DNA from: an uncultured Allobosea sp.
GTDB taxonomy: Bacteria > Pseudomonadota > Alphaproteobacteria > Rhizobiales > Beijerinckiaceae
DNA: 64,000 bases
Assembly: GCF_945957345.1 (NCBI RefSeq)
Contig: NZ_CAMFKW010000027.1
Coordinates: 1-64,000 of the forward strand
Reading direction: 5' to 3'
Shown: positions 27,944 to 37,165 of the stretch, piece by piece
How the letters are laid out: every line of letters starts with the position of its first letter
Numbering within the stretch: position 1 is the first letter of the stretch
Program-made: the position numbers and the translations under genes
The notes under the pieces: generated by a model
The model's database searches: none
Told to the model about the DNA's origin: nothing
The model's input: the letters and a program-made list of their open reading frames with translations, nothing else

Positions 27944-29206
27944 ATGAACGCGCCGAACCGCAACGGCCATATCAGGCTGACCTCCCATCCCGAGCCGGGC
28001 AGCGCCGCCGCGCGCTTTCCCATCCGATGGGGCGCACCAACTGCTGCCGAGCGCGGCCCGATCATCGCCTCGACCACCAATCCGGCCGACCGCAACGTCA
28101 TCGGCGCCCATGGCGGCTCCTATTCGGTCTATCGGGCGCTCGCGATCTCCGCCCGCGCGATGAACCCGCAGCAGCGTCCGGACCTGACCAACACCCATCC
28201 GACGGCGGAAATCCTGCCTCAGCCGCAATGGGCCGATCCCAAGAAGATCGTCTCGCTCGATCCGTTCGGCCACACGGTCGCGCAGGATTTCGGCCGGCTG
28301 ATCGGCGAGGGCATCGATATCCGCCCCTCGATCGCGATCACCAAGGCCAGGCTCAACCTGCCCGAGATCCTCGCGGCGATGGGCGCCCACCGCCTCGCTG
28401 CGGACGGCCATATCCTGCACTCCTCGGGCGATATCAGCGTCACCAAGATCGCGGTCGATCCGGTCTGGTACCTGCCGGGCATCGCCGAGCGTTTCGGCAC
28501 GACCGAAAGCGATTTGCGCCGCACGCTCTTCGAGCAGACCGGCGGCATGTATCCCGAGCTCGTCACGCGGCCGGACCTCAAGGTCTTCATGCCCCCGATC
28601 GGCTCGATCACGGCTTACGTGATGGGAGAGGCCTCGCGGCTCGCCGATCCGAAGACGCGCATCGCCTGCCGCGTCCATGACGAGTGCAACGGCTCGGACG
28701 TCTTCGGTTCCGATATCTGCACCTGCCGGCCCTATCTCACGCATGGCATCGAGGAATGCGTAAAGGAGGCCCAGAGCGGCGGCGTCGGCCTGATCGTCTA
28801 CAATCGCAAGGAGGGGCGGGCGCTCGGCGAAGTCACGAAATTCCTCGTCTACAACGCCCGCAAGCGTCAGGAGGGCGGCGATTCCGCCGCGACCTATTTC
28901 GAGCGCACCGAATGCGTCGCGGGCGTGCAGGACGCCCGCTTCCAGCAGCTCATGCCGGACGTGCTGCACTGGCTCGGCGTCACGCATATCGACCGGCTGA
29001 TGTCGATGTCGAACATGAAATACGATGCCATGGTCGAGAGCGGCATCACCATCGGCGAGCGCGTCGCGATCCCGCCGGAATTGATCCCGCCCGACGCCTC
29101 CGTCGAGATCGAGGCCAAGAAGGCAGCGGGTTATTATTCGCCGGACGGCGCGCCCGGCGACAACACCCTGAAATCGACGGTCGGTCGCGACCTCGACAAG
29201 TTCTGA
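27944..29206 (+). CDS. GTP cyclohydrolase II-like protein, URC1 type
   Basis: 420 residues from MNAPNRNGHIRLTSHPEP; AGGA precedes the start. The C-terminal half has the RibA fold. RVHDECNGSDVFGSDICTCRPYL keeps the three zinc cysteines, and GLIVYNRKEGRALGEV replaces the canonical RQEGRGIGL loop. The long N-terminal half (about 200 residues) is absent from ordinary RibA. Together with the following DUF1688 and upp genes this matches URC1, which acts in uracil breakdown rather than riboflavin synthesis. The assignment rests on gene context and architecture. Confidence 0.85.
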   Translation: MNAPNRNGHIRLTSHPEPGSAAARFPIRWGAPTAAERGPIIASTTNPADRNVIGAHGGSYSVYRALAISARAMNPQQRPDLTNTHPTAEILPQPQWADPKKIVSLDPFGHTVAQDFGRLIGEGIDIRPSIAITKARLNLPEILAAMGAHRLAADGHILHSSGDISVTKIAVDPVWYLPGIAERFGTTESDLRRTLFEQTGGMYPELVTRPDLKVFMPPIGSITAYVMGEASRLADPKTRIACRVHDECNGSDVFGSDICTCRPYLTHGIEECVKEAQSGGVGLIVYNRKEGRALGEVTKFLVYNARKRQEGGDSAATYFERTECVAGVQDARFQQLMPDVLHWLGVTHIDRLMSMSNMKYDAMVESGITIGERVAIPPELIPPDASVEIEAKKAAGYYSPDGAPGDNTLKSTVGRDLDKF

Positions 29207-29232
29207 CCTCGCCACGCCTGCCCGAGTTGACG

Positions 29233-30450
29233 ATGCCTGACCGCGATCCCGAGGCGTTCCGCGCCCTGTTGAAACCCGCTGCCGTGCGCGAGCGCGCGCA
29301 GGAGATGCTGGAGCTCGGGCTCGCCGGCAAGCTGCTCCATTTCAGCGTCCATCCCGAGCGCCTCGAAGCCTGCGCCGACTATGTGCTGGAGACGATCCGC
29401 GCGAACTATCCGACGCTCGATATACCGTTCCACGCGCGCTGGCGCCATTTCACCGTCGATGGCGAGGATCGCTGGCAGAAACTCGACCGAGAGACGAATT
29501 TCGCGAATCCGGCCGCCCGCGGCCGCGCCGCCTATGATCTCGCCGTCGTCAGCGTGCTGCTCGATGCCGGCGCGGGGCCGGACTGGCGCTATCGTGACGC
29601 CGCGATCGGCCGTGAGATCGGCCGTTCGGAGGGGCTGGCGCTGGCCTCGCTCGACATGTTCGCCGCCGGCCTGTTCTCCAGCGATCCCGAGAAGCCCCTG
29701 CAAGCCGATGCCGCCGGGCTGAAGCGCCTCGATGCGGCGGCGTTGGCGCGTGGCTTCCAGGCCGGCCCCGACAATCCGCTGCTTGCGCTCGAAGGCCGCG
29801 CCGCGCTTCTCAACCGCCTCGGTGAGGAACTTGAGAGGCAGGGCCTGTCGCGTCCGGGCGCGCTGTTCGATCGATTCGCCGCTGCCGCCGAGACCGGAAC
29901 GCTGCGGGCACCGCATATGCTGGGCGAGGTGCTCGGCACCTTCGGCGGCATCTGGCCCTCGCGCCTGACGCTGGCCGGCGTGTCGCTCGGGGATACCTGG
30001 CGCCATCCGCTGATCGCGGCGGGCAAGCCGACCGAGGGGCTCGTACCCTTCCACAAGCTGTCGCAATGGCTGACCTATTCGTTGATTGAGCCGCTGCAAT
30101 GGGCCGGTATCGCCGTGGTCGATATCGACGAGATGACCGGCCTGCCGGAATACCGCAACGGCGGGCTCTTCCTCGACAGCGGCGTCATCGCGCTGAAGGA
30201 CGAGGCGGACCGGACGAAGGCGCATGAGGTCTCCTCGCCGCTCGTGGTCGAATGGCGGGCGCTCACCGTCGCGCTGCTCGACGAGATCGGCTTGGCTGTC
30301 CGCCAGCGGCTCGGTCGGTCGCGCGAGGAACTCCCGCTCGCCAAGGTGCTCGAAGGCGGGACCTGGGCGGCCGGGCGCCGGATCGCGCGCGAAAAGCGTG
30401 TGGATGGCGGCCCGCCCTTGACCATCGTCAGCGATGGCACGGTATTTTGA
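29233..30450 (+). CDS. DUF1688 protein, URC4 type
   Basis: 405 residues from the ATG at 29233, 26 bp after the cyclohydrolase-like gene. It carries family-typical stretches: GLAGKLLHFSVHPERLEACADYV, IPFHARWRHFTVDG, DRETNFANPAARGRAAYDLAVVSVLLDAG and GLVPFHKLSQWLTYSLIEPL. DUF1688 is URC4 of the yeast uracil catabolism pathway and is needed there, but its chemistry is unknown. No catalytic motif can be assigned by eye. Confidence 0.85.
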   Translation: MPDRDPEAFRALLKPAAVRERAQEMLELGLAGKLLHFSVHPERLEACADYVLETIRANYPTLDIPFHARWRHFTVDGEDRWQKLDRETNFANPAARGRAAYDLAVVSVLLDAGAGPDWRYRDAAIGREIGRSEGLALASLDMFAAGLFSSDPEKPLQADAAGLKRLDAAALARGFQAGPDNPLLALEGRAALLNRLGEELERQGLSRPGALFDRFAAAAETGTLRAPHMLGEVLGTFGGIWPSRLTLAGVSLGDTWRHPLIAAGKPTEGLVPFHKLSQWLTYSLIEPLQWAGIAVVDIDEMTGLPEYRNGGLFLDSGVIALKDEADRTKAHEVSSPLVVEWRALTVALLDEIGLAVRQRLGRSREELPLAKVLEGGTWAAGRRIAREKRVDGGPPLTIVSDGTVF

Positions 30451-30503
30451 GGGTAAGCCAAGCTTCGAGAGCAAGGTCCGAGAGATAGAGGGGTAACCGG
30501 CGT

Positions 30504-31145
30504 ATGACTTCGAGCCAGGACGGCGTCACCGTCGTCGACCACCCGCTGGTCCAGCACAAGCTCACGCTGATGCGCGAGAAGGATCGTTCCACCAAGAGCT
30601 TCCGCCAGCTCCTCAACGAGATCGGCATGCTGCTCTGCTACGAGGTGACACGTGATCTGCCGACCGAGCTGATCGAGATCGAGACGCCGCTGCAGAAGTC
30701 GATGCAGCCGGTCATTTCGGGCAAGAAGCTGGTTTTCGCGCCGATCCTGCGCGCCGGCGTCGGGTTTCTCGACGGTATGCTGGAACTCGTGCCCGCCGCC
30801 CGCGTCGCCCATATCGGGCTCTATCGCGACCCGGACACGCTCCAGGCCGTCGAGTATTACTTCAAGGCGCCCTCGGACATCACCGAGCGCATGATCGTGG
30901 TGATGGACCCGATGCTGGCGACCGCGAACTCGGCTGTTGCCGCGGTCGAGCGCTTGAAGGAGCGTGGCGCCAAGGATCTGCGCTTCGTCTGCCTTCTGGC
31001 CTCGCCCGAGGGCATCGCCCGCCTGCGCGGCGCCCATCCCGACGTCCGCATCTGGACGGCGGCGATCGACGAGCGGTTGAACGATCACGGCTATATCGTA
31101 CCTGGCCTCGGTGACGCCGGCGACCGGATGTTCGGCACCCGCTGA
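30504..31145 (+). CDS. upp: Uracil phosphoribosyltransferase
   Basis: Makes UMP from uracil and PRPP. 213 residues, normal length. The PRPP-binding loop lies in [27 protein letters not shown] (about 130-156). The uracil-binding C-terminus reads [25 protein letters not shown]. It is the third gene of the cluster, 53 bp after DUF1688. In the URC pathway the first committed step is formation of UMP, so upp is likely dedicated to that pathway as well as salvage. Confidence 0.96.
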   Translation: MTSSQDGVTVVDHPLVQHKLTLMREKDRSTKSFRQLLNEIGMLLCYEVTRDLPTELIEIETPLQKSMQPVISGKKLVFAPILRAGVGFLDGMLELVPAARVAHIGLYRDPDTLQAVEYYFKAPSDITERMIVVMDPMLATANSAVAAVERLKERGAKDLRFVCLLASPEGIARLRGAHPDVRIWTAAIDERLNDHGYIVPGLGDAGDRMFGTR

Positions 31146-31165
31146 GCGCGGCCTCGAAACAAAGC

Positions 31166-31191
31166 GGCCCGCCCCGTTTCCGGAGCGGGCC
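31166..31191 (+). terminator. Hairpin after upp
   Basis: GGCCCGCCCCG-TTTC-CGGAGCGGGCC, an 11-bp stem with one mismatch, starts 20 bp after the upp stop. No strong T tract follows, so termination efficiency is uncertain. It separates the URC-like cluster from the convergent DUF1236 gene. Confidence 0.5.
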
Positions 31192-31246
31192 TGGCCTGAA
31201 AGATGGGCGTGCCTGGGGTTGAAGCCGCCCGCCTTTCGGGTCTGCG

Positions 31247-31678
31247 TTACTCGATGATCTGCACCACGCGGCGGGTCTGCGGCTCGACGATCACCGGCCG
31301 GTCGTTCACGACCGTATAGCTGTAGCGCGAAGCCTGGGGACCGTACTCGGCCGGCACGCGGTGATAGACGACGCCCTGCTCGGGCAGGACCGTGCCGACC
31401 GCGACCGGCTCGGCATAGGTGTAGGACGGCACGCGCTGCTCGACCACATAGGTGCGGAAGCGCGGCTCGGTCGCATCGCCGACGATCGCGCCGACCACCG
31501 CGCCGCCGACTCCGCCGACAACCGCGCCGACCGGGCCACCGACGATGGCGCCACCGACCGCGCCGGTCGCAGCACCGCTGGTCGCGCCGCCTACCGCGCC
31601 GCCCGAAGGCTGGTTCTGCGCGAAAGCGACCGCCGGGGTGACGGTCAGGGCGGCTACAAGAGCAAGCTTCTTGAACAT
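31247..31678 (-). CDS. DUF1236 secreted protein
   Basis: 143 residues from the ATG at 31678, with AAGGAG 8 nt upstream. A signal peptide (MFKKLALVAALTVTPAVAFAQ) is followed by a Gly/Ala/Val glycine-zipper region (about 25-68) and then the DUF1236 core (FRTYVVEQRVPSYTYAEPVAVGTVLP...YHRVPAEYGPQASRYSYTVVNDRPVIVEPQTRRVVQIIE). This envelope family is common in Hyphomicrobiales. Function unknown. Confidence 0.85.
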   Translation of the reverse strand: MFKKLALVAALTVTPAVAFAQNQPSGGAVGGATSGAATGAVGGAIVGGPVGAVVGGVGGAVVGAIVGDATEPRFRTYVVEQRVPSYTYAEPVAVGTVLPEQGVVYHRVPAEYGPQASRYSYTVVNDRPVIVEPQTRRVVQIIE

Positions 31679-31873
31679 GGGATGTCTCCTTTCGAAGCTA
31701 ATCTTCGGCGGGACAACCAAGATGCGCTGGAACAGTTCCTAAAAACCGGGTCACGAGATGTTAACGCCAGGCAACAGAGCGGCGAAAAGCGTTCGGCCAC
31801 AATGGCTTGCCGGATCACGAAAAAAGCCCGGCGCATCGCTTGCCGGAAAAGGTGGCAGGCGGGAAATGAAAAC

Positions 31874-31893
31874 GGCGGACCCGAAGGCCCGCC
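31874..31893 (-). terminator. Terminator of the tct operon
   Basis: An 8-bp stem with one mismatch, GGCGGACC-CGAA-GGCCCGCC, lies 27 bp past the tctC stop. On the minus strand it is followed by TTTTC, consistent with intrinsic termination of the tctB-tctA-tctC transcript. Confidence 0.55.
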
Positions 31894-31919
31894 GCGTCTT
31901 CGGTGGATTCAGGCGTTGC

Positions 31920-32894
31920 TCACTGCTTCGGCGCGGCCGAGAGCGCGGGCGTCAGCTTGTCGGCATCGCGCTTGATCAGCGCGGCGAAGCCGGCCGGCGT
32001 GCGCTCCTCGGCCGTCGGCAGCACGGTGCCGAGATCGAGCAGGCGCTTCTTGGTGCCTTCGTCGTTGAGCGCCTTGCCGAGCGCGTCGACCAGCTTGTCC
32101 ACGGCCTCCTTCGGCATACCCTTCGGGCCGGCGATGCCGTTCCAGGCTTCGATCTGGTACTCGGGCAGGCCGGCTTCCTTGGTGGTGGGCACGTCGGGCA
32201 GGGCCGGCGAGCGCTGGGCGGAGGCGATCGCATAGGCCTTAATCGTGTTGGCGCGGACCTGCTCGGCGACCGAGACGATCTGGTCGCACATGAAGTCGAC
32301 CTGGCCGGAGACGAGGTCGTTCAGGGCCGGACCGGTGCCGCGATAGGCGACCGCATTGATCTTCGGCGTACCCATGACGCCTTTCAGCAGGGTGCAGGTC
32401 GTCCAGGAGACCGAGCCGAGGCCGGCATGAGCTTCGTTGAACTTGTCCGGGTTGGCCTTCACGGTGGCGACGAAGGTCTTGAGGTCGGGCGCCTCGAGGT
32501 TCTTGCGGGCGACGATCAGGATCGGCGTACCGCCGGCCAGCCCGATCGTCTGCATGCCGTTGATCGGGTCATATTTCAGGCCGGGATAGGTCGCCTGCGC
32601 GGCCGAGAAGGTGCCCAGATGCCCCATCGCGATCGTGTAGCCGTCCGGCGCCGCCGTCATCGCGCGGGTGATGCCGGTCGTGCCGCCGGCGCCGGCGACG
32701 TTCTCGATCACGATCTGCTGGCCGAGCGTCTTCGACATGTTGTCGGCGACGATCCGGGCGATGATGTCGGTCGGGCCGCCGGCCGCGAAAGGCACGATCA
32801 TGGTGATGGGCTTCGTCGGATAGCCCTGCGCCTGCGCGCCGCCGGTGAAAGCCAGCGCGGTCGCCGCGGCAAGGCCAAGAACGAGCTTCTTCAT
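31920..32894 (-). CDS. tctC: Tripartite tricarboxylate transporter substrate-binding protein (Bug/TctC family)
   Basis: 324 residues with a signal peptide (MKKLVLGLAAATALAFTGGAQAQ). Mature part features: YPTKPITMIVPFAAGGPTDIIARIVADNMSKTLGQQIVIEN and GAGGTTGI, the standard Bug-family start and ligand loop. It delivers an organic acid to the TctA/TctB permease encoded just upstream. The ligand cannot be read from sequence; citrate, tricarballylate and other carboxylates are family ligands. It is last in the operon here. Confidence 0.93.
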   Translation of the reverse strand: MKKLVLGLAAATALAFTGGAQAQGYPTKPITMIVPFAAGGPTDIIARIVADNMSKTLGQQIVIENVAGAGGTTGITRAMTAAPDGYTIAMGHLGTFSAAQATYPGLKYDPINGMQTIGLAGGTPILIVARKNLEAPDLKTFVATVKANPDKFNEAHAGLGSVSWTTCTLLKGVMGTPKINAVAYRGTGPALNDLVSGQVDFMCDQIVSVAEQVRANTIKAYAIASAQRSPALPDVPTTKEAGLPEYQIEAWNGIAGPKGMPKEAVDKLVDALGKALNDEGTKKRLLDLGTVLPTAEERTPAGFAALIKRDADKLTPALSAAPKQ

Positions 32895-32959
32895 CCGTAT
32901 GTCTCCCTAGACGTTGCGTGAAACGAAACTGGAGGGGTGCCGCGGGGGCGGCAACCCCG

Positions 32960-34462
32960 TCATTCGGTGAAGACCTCGTCGCGCTTCTTCGAGATCGATG
33001 GCAGCAGCGCGACGGCGAGCACGACCACGGCGACGACGAGCAACCCGGCAGAGATCGGCCGCTCGACGAAGGTCATGAACGAGCCGCGCGAGATGATGAG
33101 CGCCTGCCGGAGCTTCTCCTCCATCAGCTTGCCCAGCACGAAGCCGAGCAGCATCGGCGCCGGCTCGAAGCCGAGCTTGATCAGCAGGTAGCCGAACAGG
33201 CCGAACAGCGCCGTGAAGGCGACGTCGAGCGGCTGGTTGTTCACCGAGTAGATGCCGATGCAGCAGAAGATCAGAATCGCCGGGAACATCAGGCGGTAAG
33301 GCACCTGCAGCAGCTTCACCCACATGCCCACCAGCGGCAGGTTGATGATCAGCAGCATCAGGTTGCCGACCCACATCGAGGCAACCATGCCCCAGAACAA
33401 TTCCGGGTTGCGGGTCATGACCTGCGGGCCGGGGATGATGCCGTGGATCGTCATCGCGCCGACCATCAGCGCCATCACCGCATTCGGCGGGATGCCAAGG
33501 GTGAGCAGCGGAATGAAGGCGGTCTGCGCGCCGGCATTGTTCGCCGATTCCGGCCCCGCTACGCCCTCGATTGCGCCCTTGCCGAAGCGCGAGGGATCCT
33601 TGGCGATCTTCTTCTCGACGGTATAGCTGGCGAAGGGGCCGAGCACCGCGCCATTGCCCGGCAGGATGCCTAGGATGCCGCCGATGAAGGTGCCGCGCAG
33701 CACCGGCGCAGCGGATTGCTTGATGTCCTCCCAGCCCGGCAGAAGCCGACCGATCTTGCCCTTGACGACGTCGCGTGCCTCCGGGCTTTCGAGATTGCGC
33801 AGCACTTCGGCGAAGCCGAACACGCCCATCGCCAGCACCGAGAAGTCGATGCCGTCCGAGAGCGAGGCGACGCCGAAGGTCAGGCGCTCCTGCCCGGTCT
33901 CGAGATCGGTGCCGACGGTCGAGAACAGCAGGCCCAGCATGATCATGCAGAAGGCCTTGAGGATCGAGCCGCGCGCCAGCACGACTGCGAAGCACAGGCC
34001 CATCACCATCAGCGAGAAATACTCGGCCGGACCGAACAGCAGCGCCATCTTGGTGAGCGGCGCGCCCAGCGCAGCGATGATCACGGTGGCGACGCAGCCG
34101 GCGAAGAACGAGCCGATCGCGGCGGTGCCGAGCGCGACGCCGGCGCGGCCCTGCTTGGCCATCTGGTGGCCGTCCAGCGTGGTGACGACCGAGGTCGCCT
34201 CGCCGGGTATGTTGACCAGGATCGCTGTGGTCGAGCCGCCGTATTGCGCGCCGTAATAGATGCCGGCGAGCATGATCAGCGCGCCGGTCGGATCAAGGCC
34301 GAAGGTGATCGGCAGCAGGATCGAGATCGTCGCGATCGGCCCGACGCCGGGGAGAACGCCGATCAGCGTGCCGACGAGGCAGCCCGCGAAGCAGAGCGCA
34401 ATGTTCTTCAGCGTCAGCGCGACGCCGAAGCCGAGCGAGAGGTGGGAAATCGTCTCCATCAT
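32960..34462 (-). CDS. tctA: Tripartite tricarboxylate transporter, large permease TctA
   Basis: 500 residues with about 11-12 membrane helices. The family signature GVLPGVGPIATISILLPITFGLDPTGALIMLAGIYYGAQYGGSTTAILVNIPGE lies near the N-terminus. A second, duplicated-half motif, GILPGNGAVLGPFASYTVEKK, lies near residue 260. It forms the transport pathway with TctB and uses the ion gradient. It begins 3 bp after tctB, so the two are co-translated. Confidence 0.96.
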   Translation of the reverse strand: MMETISHLSLGFGVALTLKNIALCFAGCLVGTLIGVLPGVGPIATISILLPITFGLDPTGALIMLAGIYYGAQYGGSTTAILVNIPGEATSVVTTLDGHQMAKQGRAGVALGTAAIGSFFAGCVATVIIAALGAPLTKMALLFGPAEYFSLMVMGLCFAVVLARGSILKAFCMIMLGLLFSTVGTDLETGQERLTFGVASLSDGIDFSVLAMGVFGFAEVLRNLESPEARDVVKGKIGRLLPGWEDIKQSAAPVLRGTFIGGILGILPGNGAVLGPFASYTVEKKIAKDPSRFGKGAIEGVAGPESANNAGAQTAFIPLLTLGIPPNAVMALMVGAMTIHGIIPGPQVMTRNPELFWGMVASMWVGNLMLLIINLPLVGMWVKLLQVPYRLMFPAILIFCCIGIYSVNNQPLDVAFTALFGLFGYLLIKLGFEPAPMLLGFVLGKLMEEKLRQALIISRGSFMTFVERPISAGLLVVAVVVLAVALLPSISKKRDEVFTE

Positions 34463-34465
34463 GGC

Positions 34466-34984
34466 TCAGACACCCAGAAGCCAGGGCGCGAGCGGGATCG
34501 GCAGGCTCAGCGCGTACTTGAACAGCAGGATGCAGCCGAGCGACATCGCCACCGCGAAGATCAGCAACTCCCTCAGCTTGCGGTCATCGGCGGCAAGCCC
34601 GGAGAAGAAGATCAGCAGCGGACCGGAAACCAGCAGCCCCAGCGCCGGAACGCGGATCGGGCCGAATTCGAAGCCGCGGATGGTGAGCCCGAACAGGCAG
34701 GCGCCGCCGAGCGCGAAGAAGATGCCCTTCCAGGACCAGCCCGAGAGCTGCTCGCCATGATAGCGCAGTGAAGCGAGCGCCAGCATGATGCCAAGCGCGC
34801 CGCAGATCACCGCGAAGGCCTTGGGCAGCATGCCTGGCCCGAGCTGGCGCAGCGTGCCGGCCGGCAGATCCCAGGAGAAGAAGAAGGCGCCCGCCGCGAG
34901 CAGGATCATGAACAGGCCGCCGGCCAGATCCTGCGTCGATCGCACGCGCAGGCCCTGGGCCTGTTCTATCTGGTTCAAGCTCAT
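34466..34984 (-). CDS. tctB: Tripartite tricarboxylate transporter, small subunit TctB
   Basis: 172 residues with four predicted membrane helices (for example DLAGGLFMILLAAGAFFFSWDL and LLIFAVAMSLGCILLFKYALSL). TctB proteins show little sequence conservation, but size, helix count and position between regulator and tctA fit well. The ATG overlaps the stop of the LysR gene (TGATG). Confidence 0.9.
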   Translation of the reverse strand: MSLNQIEQAQGLRVRSTQDLAGGLFMILLAAGAFFFSWDLPAGTLRQLGPGMLPKAFAVICGALGIMLALASLRYHGEQLSGWSWKGIFFALGGACLFGLTIRGFEFGPIRVPALGLLVSGPLLIFFSGLAADDRKLRELLIFAVAMSLGCILLFKYALSLPIPLAPWLLGV

Positions 34985-35967
34985 CAGGCTCCTCCGATTG
35001 GCGACCCGGTGCGGGCGGTTCGTTTCTGTGGCTTCGACGAGACCGGGGGCAGGACGTGCCGCTCGTCGAGCAGGGTCACGCTTTCCCTGAGAATGGCGAG
35101 GAAGTCGTCGCGGGACGGCAGCTTCTGCTGCGGCCGCCAGGAAACGCCGACGAGCGCGCCGGGCGGCGGGGGATCGAGCATCGCGCCGCGCAAGCGTCGC
35201 ATCGTCACGCCGGGGAAGGACAGGCGCGAGACCCAGTCCGGTGCGAGCGCCATGCCGAGCCCGGCGGCGACGGCGGACATCATCGCAGGCTTCTCGGTCG
35301 CCTCGATCGTGACGTTCGGGACCGCGCCGACGCTCTCGAAATAGGCCATGACCAGATCATAGGCGTAGGGCCGGATGCGCTTGGAGGGCACGACGAAGGG
35401 CTCGCCGACGAGGTCGAGCATGGTCAGGTGCTCGCGTGCCGCGAGCGGGTGATCCTCATGCAGCACCACGATCGGGCGCTCGACCCGCAGGATCTCGAAG
35501 GCGCAGTCGGTCGGCTTGCGCGGCGGGCGGGTCAGCGCGAGGTCGAGCTTGCCGGCCTCCAGCATCTGGACGAGCGCGGCCGTCATCGCCTCGACGAACT
35601 TGATCTCGACGCCGGGGAAGCGGGCGCGGAAGGCCATCAGCGCTTCCGGTACGAAGCTCGATGAGGCCGCGTCGATGGCGCCCACGCGCAGCACCTTGCC
35701 CGAGGCGAGCGAGGCCTCGCGCACGGCTCGCGAGGCATGCTCCATCTTGACGAGGATGCCCTTGGCTTCCTCCAGCATGATCAATCCGGCACGCGTCATC
35801 GCGACCTGCCGGGTGGTGCGGGTCAGGAGAGCGACGCCGAGTTCGTCTTCGAGGGCGCTGATCTGGCGCGACAGCGCTGGAGGCGCCACGCCGAGCCGCT
35901 CGGCCGCCCGGCCGAAATGCAGCTCTTCCGCCACCGCGATGAAACATCGCAGTTGCCGCACATCCAT
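34984..35967 (-). CDS. LysR-family transcriptional regulator of the tct operon
   Basis: 327 residues from MDVRQLRCFIAVAEELHFGRAAERLGVAPPALSRQISALEDELG, the winged helix-turn-helix of LysR proteins, followed by a two-lobed effector domain. It is first in line with tctB-tctA-tctC on the same strand, and its stop overlaps the tctB start. LysR regulators more often sit divergently, so this one likely controls its own operon. The inducer is probably a carboxylate, by context only. Confidence 0.92.
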   Translation of the reverse strand: MDVRQLRCFIAVAEELHFGRAAERLGVAPPALSRQISALEDELGVALLTRTTRQVAMTRAGLIMLEEAKGILVKMEHASRAVREASLASGKVLRVGAIDAASSSFVPEALMAFRARFPGVEIKFVEAMTAALVQMLEAGKLDLALTRPPRKPTDCAFEILRVERPIVVLHEDHPLAAREHLTMLDLVGEPFVVPSKRIRPYAYDLVMAYFESVGAVPNVTIEATEKPAMMSAVAAGLGMALAPDWVSRLSFPGVTMRRLRGAMLDPPPPGALVGVSWRPQQKLPSRDDFLAILRESVTLLDERHVLPPVSSKPQKRTARTGSPIGGA

Positions 35968-36138
35968 AAGCCGTCCCCTGTCCCGTGTATCGCTTGCCGC
36001 GATATCTCTATCGGTGGCCGTCGCCAATAACGCGTCCGGCCAGGGTGTCGACTCTACAGAAATTCATAATTTTTTGGCAATAAAGCCTTTCGGCTGATTG
36101 CCGCTTGGGCAGGGACGGTGTGCGGAGGTGCCCGGACG

Positions 36139-37074
36139 TCAGGATGTCGGGGCAGGTTTCGTCCGGGGGATGCGCACGATACGGCCGTCGATCAGCGCGA
36201 GCCCGACGAAGATTGCCGCCATGCCGGCGAAATGGCGCGGCAGCAGAGCCTCGCCAAGCAGACCCGAACCAAGCAGTATCGCGCTGACGGGAATCAGGAA
36301 GGTCACGAGCATGACATTGCTCGGCCCGGCCGTACGCATGATCCGGAAGAACAGGAGATAGGCCAGCGCCGTCGAGATCAGCGCCAGGCCGACGAGCGCG
36401 AGAAACGCCGTCTGGGACGGGACCGGCAGCGTCCAGGGCGGATGCATGACGAAGACGATCGGGATCATCATCAAGGTTGAGGCTGAGAGCTGGCCCGTGG
36501 CGGCGACCAGCGGCGACACGCCGCGGAAACGCCGACCGAGCAGGCCGGAAAAGGCATAGGAGACCGCGGCGAGGATGCAGGCGATCTGCGCTGCCAGATT
36601 GGAGCCGAGGCCGCTGATCGCGTCGGGGCCCATCAAGATGGCGACGCCGATGAGCCCGGCCAGCACGCCGCCGAGCTTCAGGCCGGTCGCCTTCTCGTTG
36701 CCGAAGCAATGCATCACCAGCACCGCGAAGATCGGCGTGGTCGCGTTCAGGATCGAGGCGAGGCCGCTGGCGATCTGCTGCTGGCCCCAGAGAAACAGAC
36801 TGAACGGGATCAGGTTGTTGAGGATGCCTATCCCAAAGAAGGCAATCCACAGCTCGCGTCCGACCGCCATCGACTGCCCGGCGATTCGCACGACGAGCAG
36901 CAGCGCCAGGGCCGCGAGGCCGACGCGCACTTGCACCACGGCGAAGGGCGGCCATTCCGCCACGGTCAGCTTGTTGAAGAAGAAAGAGCCGCCCCACAGG
37001 ATCGACAGGGCGATCAGCATGAGCCATTCGAGCGGGCCCATGCGCAGCGCGGAGGCTGAGGTCGGCTGTGTCAT
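36139..37074 (-). CDS. EamA/DMT-superfamily transporter
   Basis: 311 residues with ten predicted membrane helices in two EamA repeats: the first from EWLMLIALSILWGGSFFFNKL, the second from GSNLAAQIACILAAVSYAFSGLLGRRF. This is the drug/metabolite exporter fold; the substrate is not predictable. An in-frame ATG at 37104 would add ten residues (MTRPKSRASA), and neither start has a clear ribosome binding site. Confidence 0.88.
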   Translation of the reverse strand: MTQPTSASALRMGPLEWLMLIALSILWGGSFFFNKLTVAEWPPFAVVQVRVGLAALALLLVVRIAGQSMAVGRELWIAFFGIGILNNLIPFSLFLWGQQQIASGLASILNATTPIFAVLVMHCFGNEKATGLKLGGVLAGLIGVAILMGPDAISGLGSNLAAQIACILAAVSYAFSGLLGRRFRGVSPLVAATGQLSASTLMMIPIVFVMHPPWTLPVPSQTAFLALVGLALISTALAYLLFFRIMRTAGPSNVMLVTFLIPVSAILLGSGLLGEALLPRHFAGMAAIFVGLALIDGRIVRIPRTKPAPTS

Positions 37075-37165
37075 GGCGGAAGCTCTGCTCTTGGGCCGGG
37101 TCATCCCGCGTCAGTAGGTGGCCGGACGAAGCCCGGCCACCCGTATTCTGCCTATGTCTGTCCGC

